From positions 1 to 11,411 of the forward strand of contig CALBLR010000314.1 of the NCBI GenBank assembly GCA_937896015.1: a stretch of DNA of 11,411 bases. Reading direction: 5' to 3'. Positions within the stretch are counted from its first letter, which is position 1, and the number at the start of each line of letters is the position of its first letter. Shown in pieces: positions 1 to 6,540 of the stretch. The position numbers were made by a program, and so were the translations under genes. Source of the DNA: an uncultured Prevotellaceae bacterium (lineage in GTDB: Bacteria; Bacteroidota; Bacteroidia; Bacteroidales; Muribaculaceae). Below the pieces are notes generated by a model. That model was not told the origin of the DNA and made no database searches. It saw nothing but the letters and a program-made list of their open reading frames with translations.

Positions 1-141
1 CATTGCCCCGCCATAGATGCCGCCCGACATCAGAAACACAAAGGCAAACAGAAGGTAGATCCACGGTTGCAGCCGGCGCGGAACGTAGCTGTTGAACGAA
101 GGAACCCGAAAGGGCCCTTGTAGCATAGGAGGTCCTGGCAT
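1..141 (-). CDS. MFS drug-efflux permease (EmrB/DHA2-like), N-terminal fragment
   Basis: Only the first 47 codons are in the window; the gene continues beyond the left edge. The frame begins with ATG at 141 and reads MPGPPMLQGPFRVPSF, then a proline/arginine-rich stretch (YVPRRLQPW), then the start of a hydrophobic helix (IYLLFAFVFLMSGG). This resembles the N-terminus of Bacteroidota MFS transporters that sit downstream of HlyD and TolC genes. By inference it is the inner-membrane, proton-driven pump of the tripartite exporter encoded just upstream. It follows the adaptor gene with a 38-bp gap and no visible terminator, so it is probably co-transcribed. An in-frame ATG at 126 (MLQGPF) is an alternative start; neither has a convincing Shine-Dalgarno sequence. 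The family call rests on a short fragment and on the operon context. Confidence 0.7.
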   Translation of the reverse strand, partial: MPGPPMLQGPFRVPSFNSYVPRRLQPWIYLLFAFVFLMSGGIYGGAM

Positions 142-179
142 TTTATTTTGAAGAATAATTTAATCGTTTATACAAACGT

Positions 180-1217
180 TTATTTGACGTGTACTTTCGT
201 TTCCACGTTTAGGCCTGCGCGCAGCAGGGCCACGCTCTTGGCGTCGTTGCCACGGCTGAGGGCTATGCGCACTGGCACGCGCTGCTCCACCTTCACAAAG
301 TTGCCGGTGGCGTTGTCTACGGGCACCATTGAGTAGGCGTTGCCGGCTGCGGCCGACAGCGCCTCCACTTTGCCGTGGAACACCACGCCAGGCACGGCGT
401 CGGCTGTGAAGTCAACATCCCGTCCCACGGTGATGCCGCTCATTTGCGTCTCGCGATAGTTTGCCATCACCCACACATCGTTGTCGTCAACGATGCGGGC
501 CAGCATCTGTCCGGGTTGCACCAGCTGCCCAACGTGAATGTCCTTTTTGCCCATCACGCCGTCGCAGGTGGCCACAATCACCGTGTACGACAGGTTAAGC
601 CGGGCCAGGTTGAGTTGTGCCTCGGCCACACTCTCGCCGGCGCGTGAGCCGCCCAGCTGATGCACCTGCACGTTTTTCACCGAGGCGGCGCTTTGCTTCT
701 GGCTGCTGGCCTGCTCATATCTGGCCTTGGCCGTTAAATAGCGCGTGTAGGCGTTGTCATACTGTTGCCGCGTCACGGCGTCCTTTTTCATCAGTGCGGC
801 AAAGCGGTCGAAGTCTTGCTTGGCATTCATCATATTCACGCGGGCCTCTTCTATGCCGGCCGCAGCCGTCTGCACGTTGCTGCTGGTGGTGGTCATTGTG
901 GCCGAAACGGCCGAAGAGCTCGATTTTGAGCCGCGCAGCCCCGCCTCGGCCTGCGCCACCTGAAGGCGGTATTCAGCGTCTTCAATCACCACGAGCGTGT
1001 CGCCCTTTTTCACATGCTGGAAGTCGCTGAAGCGAATTTCCTTGATGAAGCCCTGCACACGGGTGTTGATGGGTGTGATGTGACGGCACACCTGGGCGTC
1101 GTCGGTATATTCCACGCCGCTTTCGTGCACAAAATGGCTGAAAGCCCAGGCCACCGCTGCAGCGAGGAATAGGATGACCACTACATTATATGTCCGTTTG
1201 ATAATCTTTTTGTTCAT
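180..1217 (-). CDS. HlyD/EmrA-family periplasmic adaptor (membrane fusion protein)
   Basis: 345 residues, a normal length for an EmrA-type adaptor. A single N-terminal membrane anchor (about residues 11-29, VVVILFLAAAVAWAF) follows a basic MNKKIIKR start. It is followed by the EmrA-like segment with YTDDAQV at 37-43 and the first half of the lipoyl/barrel-sandwich domain (TRVQGFIKEI through VKKGDTLVVIED, about 52-80). A long Ala/Gln/Ser-rich alpha-hairpin follows (about 83-205). The second lipoyl half (SYTVIVATCDGVM, HVGQLVQPGQML) spans about 210-242, then a beta-barrel with the typical NATGNFVKVEQRVPVRI stretch at 302-318. It links the inner-membrane pump to the outer-membrane channel. It lies 52 bp after the TolC-like gene and 38 bp before the pump gene on the same strand, so one operon is likely. 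Start ATG at 1217. The drug substrates cannot be read from sequence. Confidence 0.92.
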   Translation of the reverse strand: MNKKIIKRTYNVVVILFLAAAVAWAFSHFVHESGVEYTDDAQVCRHITPINTRVQGFIKEIRFSDFQHVKKGDTLVVIEDAEYRLQVAQAEAGLRGSKSSSSAVSATMTTTSSNVQTAAAGIEEARVNMMNAKQDFDRFAALMKKDAVTRQQYDNAYTRYLTAKARYEQASSQKQSAASVKNVQVHQLGGSRAGESVAEAQLNLARLNLSYTVIVATCDGVMGKKDIHVGQLVQPGQMLARIVDDNDVWVMANYRETQMSGITVGRDVDFTADAVPGVVFHGKVEALSAAAGNAYSMVPVDNATGNFVKVEQRVPVRIALSRGNDAKSVALLRAGLNVETKVHVK

Positions 1218-1269
1218 TGCTTCTGTTTTGTGTCGTTGAAATTTCTGTTACTGTTTGTTGCTCTTTATA

Positions 1270-2568
1270 TCATATTTCGCCTGCCACATACTTTATGCGG
1301 TAGTATGCATACACTATGTTGATGCGCGCGTCCACCTCTTTCAGCTCGGCATTGAGGCGCAGGTTGGAGGCGTCGACCATGTCGGTGACAAGGGCCATCT
1401 GATTGAGGTAGCGCGAGTTCACCACATCATAGTTTTGTCGGGCCAGTTCCACACTCTTCTGCTGCGTCTCCAGCTCCACATACGATTGCTGGTAGCGCAC
1501 CCAGGCCGCCTGCACATCGTTGTTGAGCCGCTCGGCCTGCTGGGCGTGTGCTTCTCGTGCCCGACGGGTTTCCACTGCCGCCTGCCTTATGCGCTTGTTG
1601 CCCTTGAACAGCGAACTGAGGCTGTATTTCACTCCCACTCCCACATACCACACATTGAGGTTTTTGTCGATGGGCGGAATCTCGAACGTGATGGGGCCGT
1701 CGAAGTTGTCGGCAGCCACAATGGCTACTTTTGGCAGCTGGTCGCTCTTGGCTATCTTTTCGTTTTGCTCGGCTATTAGGATGGCGTTTGACGCCTGCTC
1801 GAGCAACGGCGATTTGCTTGCGCCCACATTCTGCCAGTATGCTTCTCCTTCGTTGCCATAGGTGCTGCCTGTTAAGGTCGGGTCGGGCACAATGGTTTCG
1901 TCCTGACTCATCCCCAAGGTGTTGCACAGCTGATGGTTCAGAATGTTTCTGCTGTTATGCAGAGCCGTCAGCCCAAGCTTCAGGCTCTCCATTTGCAACT
2001 CATACCGGGTGATGTCGTTTTTCAGAGCCATACCCTGCTCCTGCTTCTCCTTGATGTCGGCCAGCAACTGCCGTGTGAGGGCAATGTTCTGCTCATACAC
2101 CTTGATTTGGTTGTCGGTCTTGAATATGTCCAGATACTGGCCGAGTGCTATGAACCTTGCCTGCTGGCGTGTGAGCCTTACGCCAGTTTCGGCTTGCCGC
2201 TTGCCCAGTTCGGCCAGCTTTATGCCCGCGGTTATGGCTCCGCCGGCATACACCACCTGCTGTGCCTGCAGGGCAAAGTTGTTGCCAAAGTGCGGAGATT
2301 TCAACCCGTGCGCGTTCGAGAAATTGCGGTCGGTGAGCAGCGCGTTGCCAATGTAGCTTATCGACAGTGATGCGTCGATGTCAGGCAGCCGCTTGCTCTT
2401 GGCCCACTCAATGCCCTGCTCGGCTGCCTCCACGCCCGACTTCATGGTGGTGAGCCCTCGGTGGTTGTCCTCAATTTTTTCAAAGAGTTTGTCGATGGTC
2501 AATGTTTGTTGAGCCCACGACTTGCCTCCTAATATTAGGAGGCACACAAATAATAGCTTCTTGATCAT
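1270..2568 (-). CDS. TolC-family outer membrane efflux protein
   Basis: 432 residues, the usual size for the family. A clear signal peptide (MIKKLLFVCLLILGGKSWA, predicted cut after residue 19 before QQ) precedes the mature protein. The body shows the internal duplication of outer membrane efflux proteins: long amphipathic helices rich in Ala, Gln, Leu and Arg (AEQGIEWAKSKRLPDIDASLS near the start; ARQNYDVVNSRYLNQMALVTDMVDAS near the end), with beta-strand segments between them. It should trimerise into the channel that carries substrates through the outer membrane. It is first in the efflux operon. The start ATG at 2568 is preceded by a leader of roughly 87 nt if the -7 motif at 2662-2669 is used; that leader contains the hairpin and repeat described separately. 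The TolC-first order is unlike E. coli, where tolC is unlinked to emrAB. Confidence 0.93.
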   Translation of the reverse strand: MIKKLLFVCLLILGGKSWAQQTLTIDKLFEKIEDNHRGLTTMKSGVEAAEQGIEWAKSKRLPDIDASLSISYIGNALLTDRNFSNAHGLKSPHFGNNFALQAQQVVYAGGAITAGIKLAELGKRQAETGVRLTRQQARFIALGQYLDIFKTDNQIKVYEQNIALTRQLLADIKEKQEQGMALKNDITRYELQMESLKLGLTALHNSRNILNHQLCNTLGMSQDETIVPDPTLTGSTYGNEGEAYWQNVGASKSPLLEQASNAILIAEQNEKIAKSDQLPKVAIVAADNFDGPITFEIPPIDKNLNVWYVGVGVKYSLSSLFKGNKRIRQAAVETRRAREAHAQQAERLNNDVQAAWVRYQQSYVELETQQKSVELARQNYDVVNSRYLNQMALVTDMVDASNLRLNAELKEVDARINIVYAYYRIKYVAGEI

Positions 2569-2578
2569 TGGTTTGGTT

Positions 2579-2647
2579 TTACCTTATATATATGTAATAT
2601 GCACATAAAAAAAGTGTGGCGTGTGCCGCCATCACTGACAATAGCAT
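2579..2647 (-). other. Possible leader peptide ORF (22 codons) in the tolC leader
   Basis: Between the predicted tolC transcription start and the tolC ATG, an open frame begins with ATG at 2647, about 8 nt after the predicted start of the mRNA, and ends with TAA at 2579-2581, 10 nt before the tolC ATG. It encodes a peptide beginning MLLSVMAAHA and containing a CAYYIYIR ending. The terminator-like hairpin at 2607-2636 lies entirely inside it, the geometry expected if ribosome occupancy controls hairpin formation. No ribosome binding site is evident. A stop-free run of 22 codons arises by chance often, so translation is unproven. Confidence 0.25.
2607..2636 (-). terminator. Terminator-like hairpin in the tolC leader (candidate attenuator)
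   Basis: On the minus strand the leader reads AGTG-A-TGGCG, loop GCACA, CGCCA-CACT, then a T tract that runs to 2607. This gives a nine-pair, G+C-rich stem with one bulged A, directly followed by seven Ts (the first of which closes the stem). It has the form of an intrinsic terminator, but it sits about 40 nt upstream of the tolC start codon rather than behind a gene. The araC gene is on the other strand and starts 150 bp away, so this is not its terminator, and no gene ends on the minus strand upstream of it. The natural reading is premature termination (attenuation) of the efflux operon. Confidence 0.5.
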
Positions 2648-2661
2648 TCTGAATTGCGGTG

Positions 2662-2669
2662 CAAAGTTA
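2662..2669 (-). promoter_or_regulatory. Predicted -7 element of the efflux operon promoter
   Basis: The minus strand reads TAACTTTG followed by CACC, an exact fit to the Bacteroidota -7 consensus TAnnTTTG. Transcription would begin near 2655-2658, giving a leader of about 87 nt. No TTTG-like -33 box is visible 19-21 bp upstream (around 2689-2693). That would suit a promoter depending on an activator, and copy 2 of the direct repeat covers that place. Confidence 0.6.
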
Positions 2670-2699
2670 CGCAGCTTTGGCCTTAATCCTATGTAATAT

Positions 2700-2714
2700 A
2701 ATTCACTGTGAATT
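2700..2714. promoter_or_regulatory. 15-nt perfect palindrome, candidate operator
   Basis: AATTCAC-T-GTGAATT: seven-base arms around a single central base with no mismatch. It lies between the two divergent -7 motifs, immediately next to direct-repeat copy 2, centred about 51 bp upstream of the predicted tolC start and about 64 bp upstream of the predicted araC start. Such symmetry suggests a site for a dimeric regulator. Which protein binds is unknown; AraC-type proteins usually prefer asymmetric sites, so it could belong to a different regulator. Confidence 0.45.
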
Positions 2715-2756
2715 GACTTTTTGGGAATAAATTTCTCAAAAATCACTTTTTAATTC

Positions 2757-2764
2757 TAATTTTG
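2757..2764 (+). promoter_or_regulatory. Predicted -7 element for the AraC-family regulator
   Basis: TAATTTTG matches TAnnTTTG exactly and is followed by CAGATG. Transcription would start near 2770, giving a leader of about 18 nt before the ATG at 2789. No good TTTG box is found 19-21 bp upstream; a TTTG at 2720-2723 is too far away. Confidence 0.55.
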
Positions 2765-2788
2765 CAGATGAAAACAGAATAAACATCA

Positions 2789-3631
2789 ATGAATGACAAA
2801 CTGTCGGAGTTGAGCCGTTGGCAAGAGGCCGAACTGCTTACTACCAGTCTTGACGAGTGGAGCGGCGGGCCGCAGGTGCTGACTTTCGGCGCGATATTGA
2901 TATGCCGCGGCGGTGCGGCAGTGCTCAGTGTAAACTACAAGGAGTGGAGAATGGGCGAGGGGGCAGTGATCGTGGTGTTCCCCAACGATGTGGTGCAGCT
3001 CACCCCTGGTGGCCGCCAGCCAGTCTTCGAGATGCTCAAATACAACCCGTCGCTGCTGCGCGAGGCGAGTCTGCAACTCGAGCAGACGGTGTACTCCTCG
3101 CTGCGGCAAGACCGTTGCCGCCAGGACACTCCGGTAGTGACAAACATTATCGATGGCATGTTTTCGCTGCTGAAAATATATTTCCGACAGACGGAATGCA
3201 CCTGCATTCCACAGCTGGTGTTGTGCCAGCTTAAAGCGTTTTTCATAGGGTTTCATGAATATTTGCAGCGCAATCCGCAATGCCGCCTCGACGACGTGAA
3301 GTCGCACCGCGTAAGGGAATTGTTTAACCGCTTTATGATGTTGATGGAAAGGGACTTCAAGCGGTCGAGGGACGTGAGCTACTATGCGGGACTGATGAAC
3401 ATATCGTCGAAATATCTAACCAACATTGTGCGCCAAACCACCGGACACACGCCTAAAGCCATAATCGACCAGTATGCGATATTGCAACTGAAGACGCAGC
3501 TTAAGCACAGTGGCCACAGCATCAAGGAAATAGCTTGGGAATATAATTTTTCCGACACCAGCTTCTTTTGCCGCTACTTCAAGAGGCACACTGGCCTCAC
3601 GCCGCAGCAGATGAAAAAGCGCATCAGCTGA
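2789..3631 (+). CDS. AraC-family transcriptional regulator
   Basis: 280 residues. The N-terminal part (about 20-95) reads like the cupin-type sensor domain of AraC regulators (LTFGAILICRGGAAVLSVNY, then GEGAVIVVFPNDVVQL). A helical linker follows (about 115-180). The C-terminal part (about 190-280) is the double helix-turn-helix: a first unit with YYAGLMNISSKYLTNIVRQ and a second with SIKEIAWEYNFSDTSFFCRYF, ending FKRHTGLTPQQMKKR, the family signature. It is divergent from the TolC-HlyD-MFS operon across 220 bp holding repeats and palindromes, so it probably regulates that operon and possibly itself. The inducing ligand is unknown. The start ATG at 2789 is about 18 nt after the predicted transcription start and gives an N-terminus of normal length for the family. 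Confidence 0.95.
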   Translation: MNDKLSELSRWQEAELLTTSLDEWSGGPQVLTFGAILICRGGAAVLSVNYKEWRMGEGAVIVVFPNDVVQLTPGGRQPVFEMLKYNPSLLREASLQLEQTVYSSLRQDRCRQDTPVVTNIIDGMFSLLKIYFRQTECTCIPQLVLCQLKAFFIGFHEYLQRNPQCRLDDVKSHRVRELFNRFMMLMERDFKRSRDVSYYAGLMNISSKYLTNIVRQTTGHTPKAIIDQYAILQLKTQLKHSGHSIKEIAWEYNFSDTSFFCRYFKRHTGLTPQQMKKRIS

Positions 3632-3717
3632 GATCTCTTCACCGTGGCTGTGGCCTTTTTGGCGGCCGAGTGTGCGATTTTTTGCCGGCTGTTGCGTGAT
3701 TTTTAACGGATTTTGAG

Positions 3718-3725
3718 TAATTTTG
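3718..3725 (+). promoter_or_regulatory. Predicted -7 element for typA
   Basis: TAATTTTG fits the Bacteroidota -7 consensus and lies 24 bp before the typA ATG. The nearest upstream TTG (3692-3694) is 23 bp away, slightly beyond the usual 19-21 bp. This would let typA be transcribed separately from the araC-type gene that ends 118 bp upstream. I see no convincing terminator in that gap. Confidence 0.5.
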
Positions 3726-3749
3726 TAGCCAAATAGGTAAAAAAGATTT

Positions 3750-5564
3750 ATGCAGAAAATTAGGAATGTAGCCATCATTGCCCATGTCGATCATGGCAAG
3801 ACCACGCTGGTGGATAAAATGCTTGCTGCCGGCAATCTGTTTCGTGACAATCAAGTGGTTGGTACTCAGATTCTTGACAGTAACGACATTGAACGTGAGA
3901 GAGGTATAACAATCTTGTCGAAGAATGTGTCGATTAACTACAAGGATTACAAAATCAATATCATCGACACCCCTGGACACTCTGATTTCGGCGGTGAGGT
4001 GGAGCGTGTGCTCAACATGGCCGACGGCTGTCTGCTGCTGGTTGACGCTTTCGAGGGTCCCATGCCCCAGACGCGTTTCGTGCTGCAAAAGGCCTTGCAG
4101 ATAGGCCTTAAGCCTATCGTGGTGATCAACAAGGTGGATAAGCCCAACTGCCGCCCCGACGAGGTGCAGGAGCAGGTGTTTGAGCTGATGTGCAACCTCG
4201 ACGCCACTGAGGAGCAGCTCGACTTCCCCACCTACTTCGGCTCGGCCAAAAACGGCTGGATGAGCGAGGATTGGCAGAAGCCAACCGACAACATCACTGC
4301 CGTGCTCGATGGCATCATCAAATACATACCCGAACCCAAGCACAACGAGGGTGATGCGCAGATGCTCATCACCTCGCTTGACTATAGCTCATATGTGGGC
4401 CGTATAGCTGTGGGCCGTGTGCACCGCGGCACTCTGCGCGACGGCATGGAGATAGGTCTGTGCAAGAAGGACGGCACTGTGGAGCGCCAGCGCATCAAAG
4501 AACTGCGCACCTTTGAGGGCATGGGCCAGAAGCACGTCGACTCGGTGGAGAGCGGCGACATTTGCGCCATCATCGGTCTCGTTGACTTTGAGATTGGCGA
4601 CACGGTGACCGATATCAACAATCCCGAGCCGCTGCCGCGCATTGCCATCGACGAGCCCACCATGTCGATGCTGTTCACCATCAACGACTCTCCATTCTTT
4701 GGCAAGGACGGCAAGTATGTGACTTCGCGCCACCTGCACGACCGCCTGCAGCACGAGCTGCAAAAGAACCTTGCGCTGCGCGTGGAGCGCACCGACAACG
4801 ACGACGCCTGGCTGGTGTATGGCCGCGGTGTGCTGCACCTCTCGGTGCTCATCGAGGAGATGCGCCGCGAGGGCTATGAGCTGCAAGTTGGCCAGCCGCA
4901 AGTGATCATTAAGGAAATCGACGGCCAGAAGTGCGAACCGTTTGAAAACCTCACCATCAACGTGCCCGAGGAGTACTCGAGCAAGATGATTGACATGGTC
5001 ACCCGCCGCAAGGGCGAAATGACATCGATGGAGACGCAAAACGACCGTGTGCACATGGAGTTCAAGATTCCGTCGCGAGGCATTATAGGCCTGCGCACCA
5101 ATGTGCTCACAGCATCGGCAGGCGAGGCCATCATGGCCCACCGCTTCCTCGACTACGAGCCTTGGAAGGGCGAGATAGTGCGTCGCAGCAATGGCTCGCT
5201 CATTGCTATGGAGACGGGCACCGCCTATGCCTACGCCATCGACAAGCTGCAAGACCGCGGCAAGTTCTTCATCTTCCCGCAGGAAGATGTGTATGCCGGC
5301 CAGGTGGTGGGCGAGCACACCAAGGAGAAAGACCTGGTGGTGAATGTCACCAAGTCGAAGAAACTCACCAATATGCGCGCCAGTGGCGCCGACGACAAGG
5401 TGAAGATAGTCCCCCCCGTGGTGTTCAGCCTTGAGGAGGCACTTGAATACATCAAGGCCGATGAGTATGTGGAGATTACTCCCAACCATCTGCGCATGCG
5501 CAAAATCATTCTTGACGAAAATGAGCGCAAGCGTCAGGCCAAGTCGGCTGGCGGCGAGGATTAA
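3750..5564 (+). CDS. typA: Translational GTPase TypA/BipA
   Basis: 604 residues, almost the length of E. coli BipA. All GTPase motifs are present: G1 AHVDHGKT at 11-18, G2 region ERERGITI at 48-55, G3 DTPGHSDF at 73-80, G4 NKVDK at 127-131 and G5 GSAKNGW at 164-170. EF-G-like domains II, III and V follow, then the BipA-specific C-terminal domain ([42 protein letters not shown]). It is a ribosome-binding GTPase of the EF-G/LepA group, linked in other bacteria to 50S assembly at low temperature and to stress responses. The start gives the canonical [19 protein letters not shown]-terminus. It is probably a single transcription unit, with its own -7 motif and a strong hairpin terminator 55 bp after the stop. 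Confidence 0.98.
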   Translation: MQKIRNVAIIAHVDHGKTTLVDKMLAAGNLFRDNQVVGTQILDSNDIERERGITILSKNVSINYKDYKINIIDTPGHSDFGGEVERVLNMADGCLLLVDAFEGPMPQTRFVLQKALQIGLKPIVVINKVDKPNCRPDEVQEQVFELMCNLDATEEQLDFPTYFGSAKNGWMSEDWQKPTDNITAVLDGIIKYIPEPKHNEGDAQMLITSLDYSSYVGRIAVGRVHRGTLRDGMEIGLCKKDGTVERQRIKELRTFEGMGQKHVDSVESGDICAIIGLVDFEIGDTVTDINNPEPLPRIAIDEPTMSMLFTINDSPFFGKDGKYVTSRHLHDRLQHELQKNLALRVERTDNDDAWLVYGRGVLHLSVLIEEMRREGYELQVGQPQVIIKEIDGQKCEPFENLTINVPEEYSSKMIDMVTRRKGEMTSMETQNDRVHMEFKIPSRGIIGLRTNVLTASAGEAIMAHRFLDYEPWKGEIVRRSNGSLIAMETGTAYAYAIDKLQDRGKFFIFPQEDVYAGQVVGEHTKEKDLVVNVTKSKKLTNMRASGADDKVKIVPPVVFSLEEALEYIKADEYVEITPNHLRMRKIILDENERKRQAKSAGGED

Positions 5565-5585
5565 TTTCCCCGTTTGCCGCATTAG

Positions 5586-5618
5586 TTTGTGCGACTTTGT
5601 TTCATAATTTTATATTTT
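5586..5618 (+). promoter_or_regulatory. Possible promoter for the YiiX-like gene, overlapping the typA terminator region
   Basis: TTTG at 5586-5589 is separated by 21 bp from TATATTTT at 5611-5618, which matches TAnnTTTG except for the last base. The spacing is right for a Bacteroidota promoter. Transcription would start near 5625, inside the left arm of the following hairpin, so this transcript could not form the full terminator. The AT-rich setting makes chance matches easy. Confidence 0.3.
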
Positions 5619-5664
5619 ACGGCAGGTGTGCTCCCTTTGCGTGTGCACCTGCCGTTTTGTTTTT
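5619..5664 (+). terminator. Intrinsic terminator of typA
   Basis: ACGGCAGGTG at 5619-5628 pairs perfectly with CACCTGCCGT at 5646-5655, a ten-pair G+C-rich stem with a 17-nt loop, directly followed by TTTGTTTTT. It begins 55 bp after the typA stop codon. The T tract ends only three bases before the first possible ATG (5668) of the next gene. Confidence 0.8.
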
Positions 5665-5682
5665 CTTATGTTTGAGACCGAA

Positions 5683-6342
5683 ATGATAAAGAGACATGCA
5701 GTGATGGCAGTGCTGGCGTGCGTGTGTGCGCTGGCCAATGCAGCGGCTGGTGTGGAGCTGGCCAAGGGATATGATGTGGTGGAGAATGGTGACTTGCTGT
5801 TTGTGGCGTCGGATCGCGCCAATGGCATCACCAGCGTTACGCAGGGCGTTGACGGCCTTGCCATCGACCACGTTGCCATTGCCGTGCGCGACAGCGCCAC
5901 AGGCCGCCTGGCCGTGGTTGAGGCTGTGCCGCAGCGGGGCGTGTGCATCACGCCCATCGACTCGTTTATGGCAGCGGCCACGCCCAAGGGTGGAGCGCAT
6001 CCGCTTGTGGTGGCGGGCCGCCTTAACAACCGCTGCGGTGTGGCCCGCTCGGTGGCCAACGCCTTGAAATACGTAGGCCGCCCCTACGACTACCTGTTTA
6101 TGCACGACGACCAGGAGATTTATTGCAGTGAGCTGGTGATGCTCAGCTACGTTGACTGCGCCGGCCGCCCGGTGTTTGCACCCATCAGAATGTCGTTTCA
6201 CGACGCCAGCGGCAATGTGACGCAATTTTGGCGCGACTACTACGCCAAGCGAGGCCTGCGTGTGCCCGAAGGCGCGCAGGGCAGCAATCCCGGCCAGTTG
6301 TCGCGCGACCCAAAGCTAACCATAGTTTACCGCTTTTTCTGA
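5683..6342 (+). CDS. Secreted YiiX-like permuted papain-fold (NlpC/P60-related) hydrolase
   Basis: 219 residues from the ATG at 5683, starting MIKRHAVMAVLACVCALANA: a basic start and hydrophobic core with small residues near 18-22, so a signal peptide for export is likely. The mature part carries the YiiX/YebB-type order of motifs: ENGDLLFVAS (35-43), DHVAIAV with His63, VVEAVP with Glu80, and YCSELV with Cys148. His comes before Cys, as in circularly permuted NlpC/P60-papain enzymes, where Cys and His form the active site. A typical acidic/Tyr stretch (GRPYDYLFMHDDQEIYCSEL) surrounds the cysteine. Known members cleave amide or thioester bonds; the substrate here cannot be told. An upstream in-frame ATG at 5668 is possible. 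A start at 5626 would lie inside the typA terminator stem and spoil the signal peptide, so I reject it. Confidence 0.85.
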   Translation: MIKRHAVMAVLACVCALANAAAGVELAKGYDVVENGDLLFVASDRANGITSVTQGVDGLAIDHVAIAVRDSATGRLAVVEAVPQRGVCITPIDSFMAAATPKGGAHPLVVAGRLNNRCGVARSVANALKYVGRPYDYLFMHDDQEIYCSELVMLSYVDCAGRPVFAPIRMSFHDASGNVTQFWRDYYAKRGLRVPEGAQGSNPGQLSRDPKLTIVYRFF

Positions 6343-6412
6343 AAACGGCATCACAGTGTGTGCTATGGCAGATGGGAGCGTTGCAATCCCATAGAGAACA
6401 ATGCCATTAATG

Positions 6413-6459
6413 AAAAAAATGCAATTAATTGCTTGATTATAGTGTGTTTCCCATTGCAT
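6413..6459 (-). terminator. Possible terminator behind lptD in a 198-bp convergent gap
   Basis: On the minus strand, ATGCAAT (6459-6453) can pair with ATTGCAT (6425-6419), followed directly by TTTTTT. The 27-nt loop is long and the stem is AT-rich, so this is weak. The gap (6343-6540) also has a perfect 12-nt palindrome GCAATTAATTGC at 6421-6432. On its other side is a nested pair of stems (ATGGCA 6365-6370 with TGCCAT 6402-6407; ATGGGA 6372-6377 with TCCCAT 6387-6392) that lacks a T tract on either strand. I see no gene in the gap. Confidence 0.3.
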
Positions 6460-6540
6460 GCAGCATACCGCAACTGGATGGCTTGCGACAGAGTCGGCCC
6501 ACAGGCCTAAACTTTAGCCCCTAAACTTTCATCCTTACCA

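Larger units (their letters stand above)
2582..2699. repeat. 19-nt direct repeat, two copies 99 bp apart (candidate AraC-type operator)
   Basis: Copy 1 is 2582-2600 and copy 2 is 2681-2699. Each is CCTTA, four unlike bases (TATA or ATCC), then TATGTAATAT: 15 of 19 positions match with identical internal spacing. AraC-family regulators typically bind asymmetric sites of about 17-20 bp with two conserved blocks about one helical turn apart, arranged as direct repeats. Copy 2 is centred near -34 of the predicted tolC start, where a -33 box would be; copy 1 lies in the tolC leader, 14 nt before the tolC ATG. Binding by the divergent AraC regulator is an inference. The AT-rich block could recur by chance. 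Confidence 0.4.

Noticed and set aside
1..2568. The efflux operon as a recent horizontal acquisition
   Set aside because: I see no change in base or codon use, no integrase, no flanking repeat and no insertion sequence; it looks like an ordinary chromosomal operon.
3632..3749. A terminator for the araC-type gene from GGCC-containing repeats
   Set aside because: The complementary GGCC blocks give only a very short stem with no suitable T tract directly behind it.
4389..5582. A 397-codon open frame antisense to typA
   Set aside because: The plus strand is unmistakably TypA; the antisense product is His/Val/Leu/Ala-rich without motifs, as expected from complementing biased codons.
5626..5682. 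An N-terminal extension (MCSLCVC...) of the YiiX-like protein
   Set aside because: It begins inside the typA terminator stem and places a cysteine-rich tail before a good signal peptide; the starts at 5668 or 5683 fit better.
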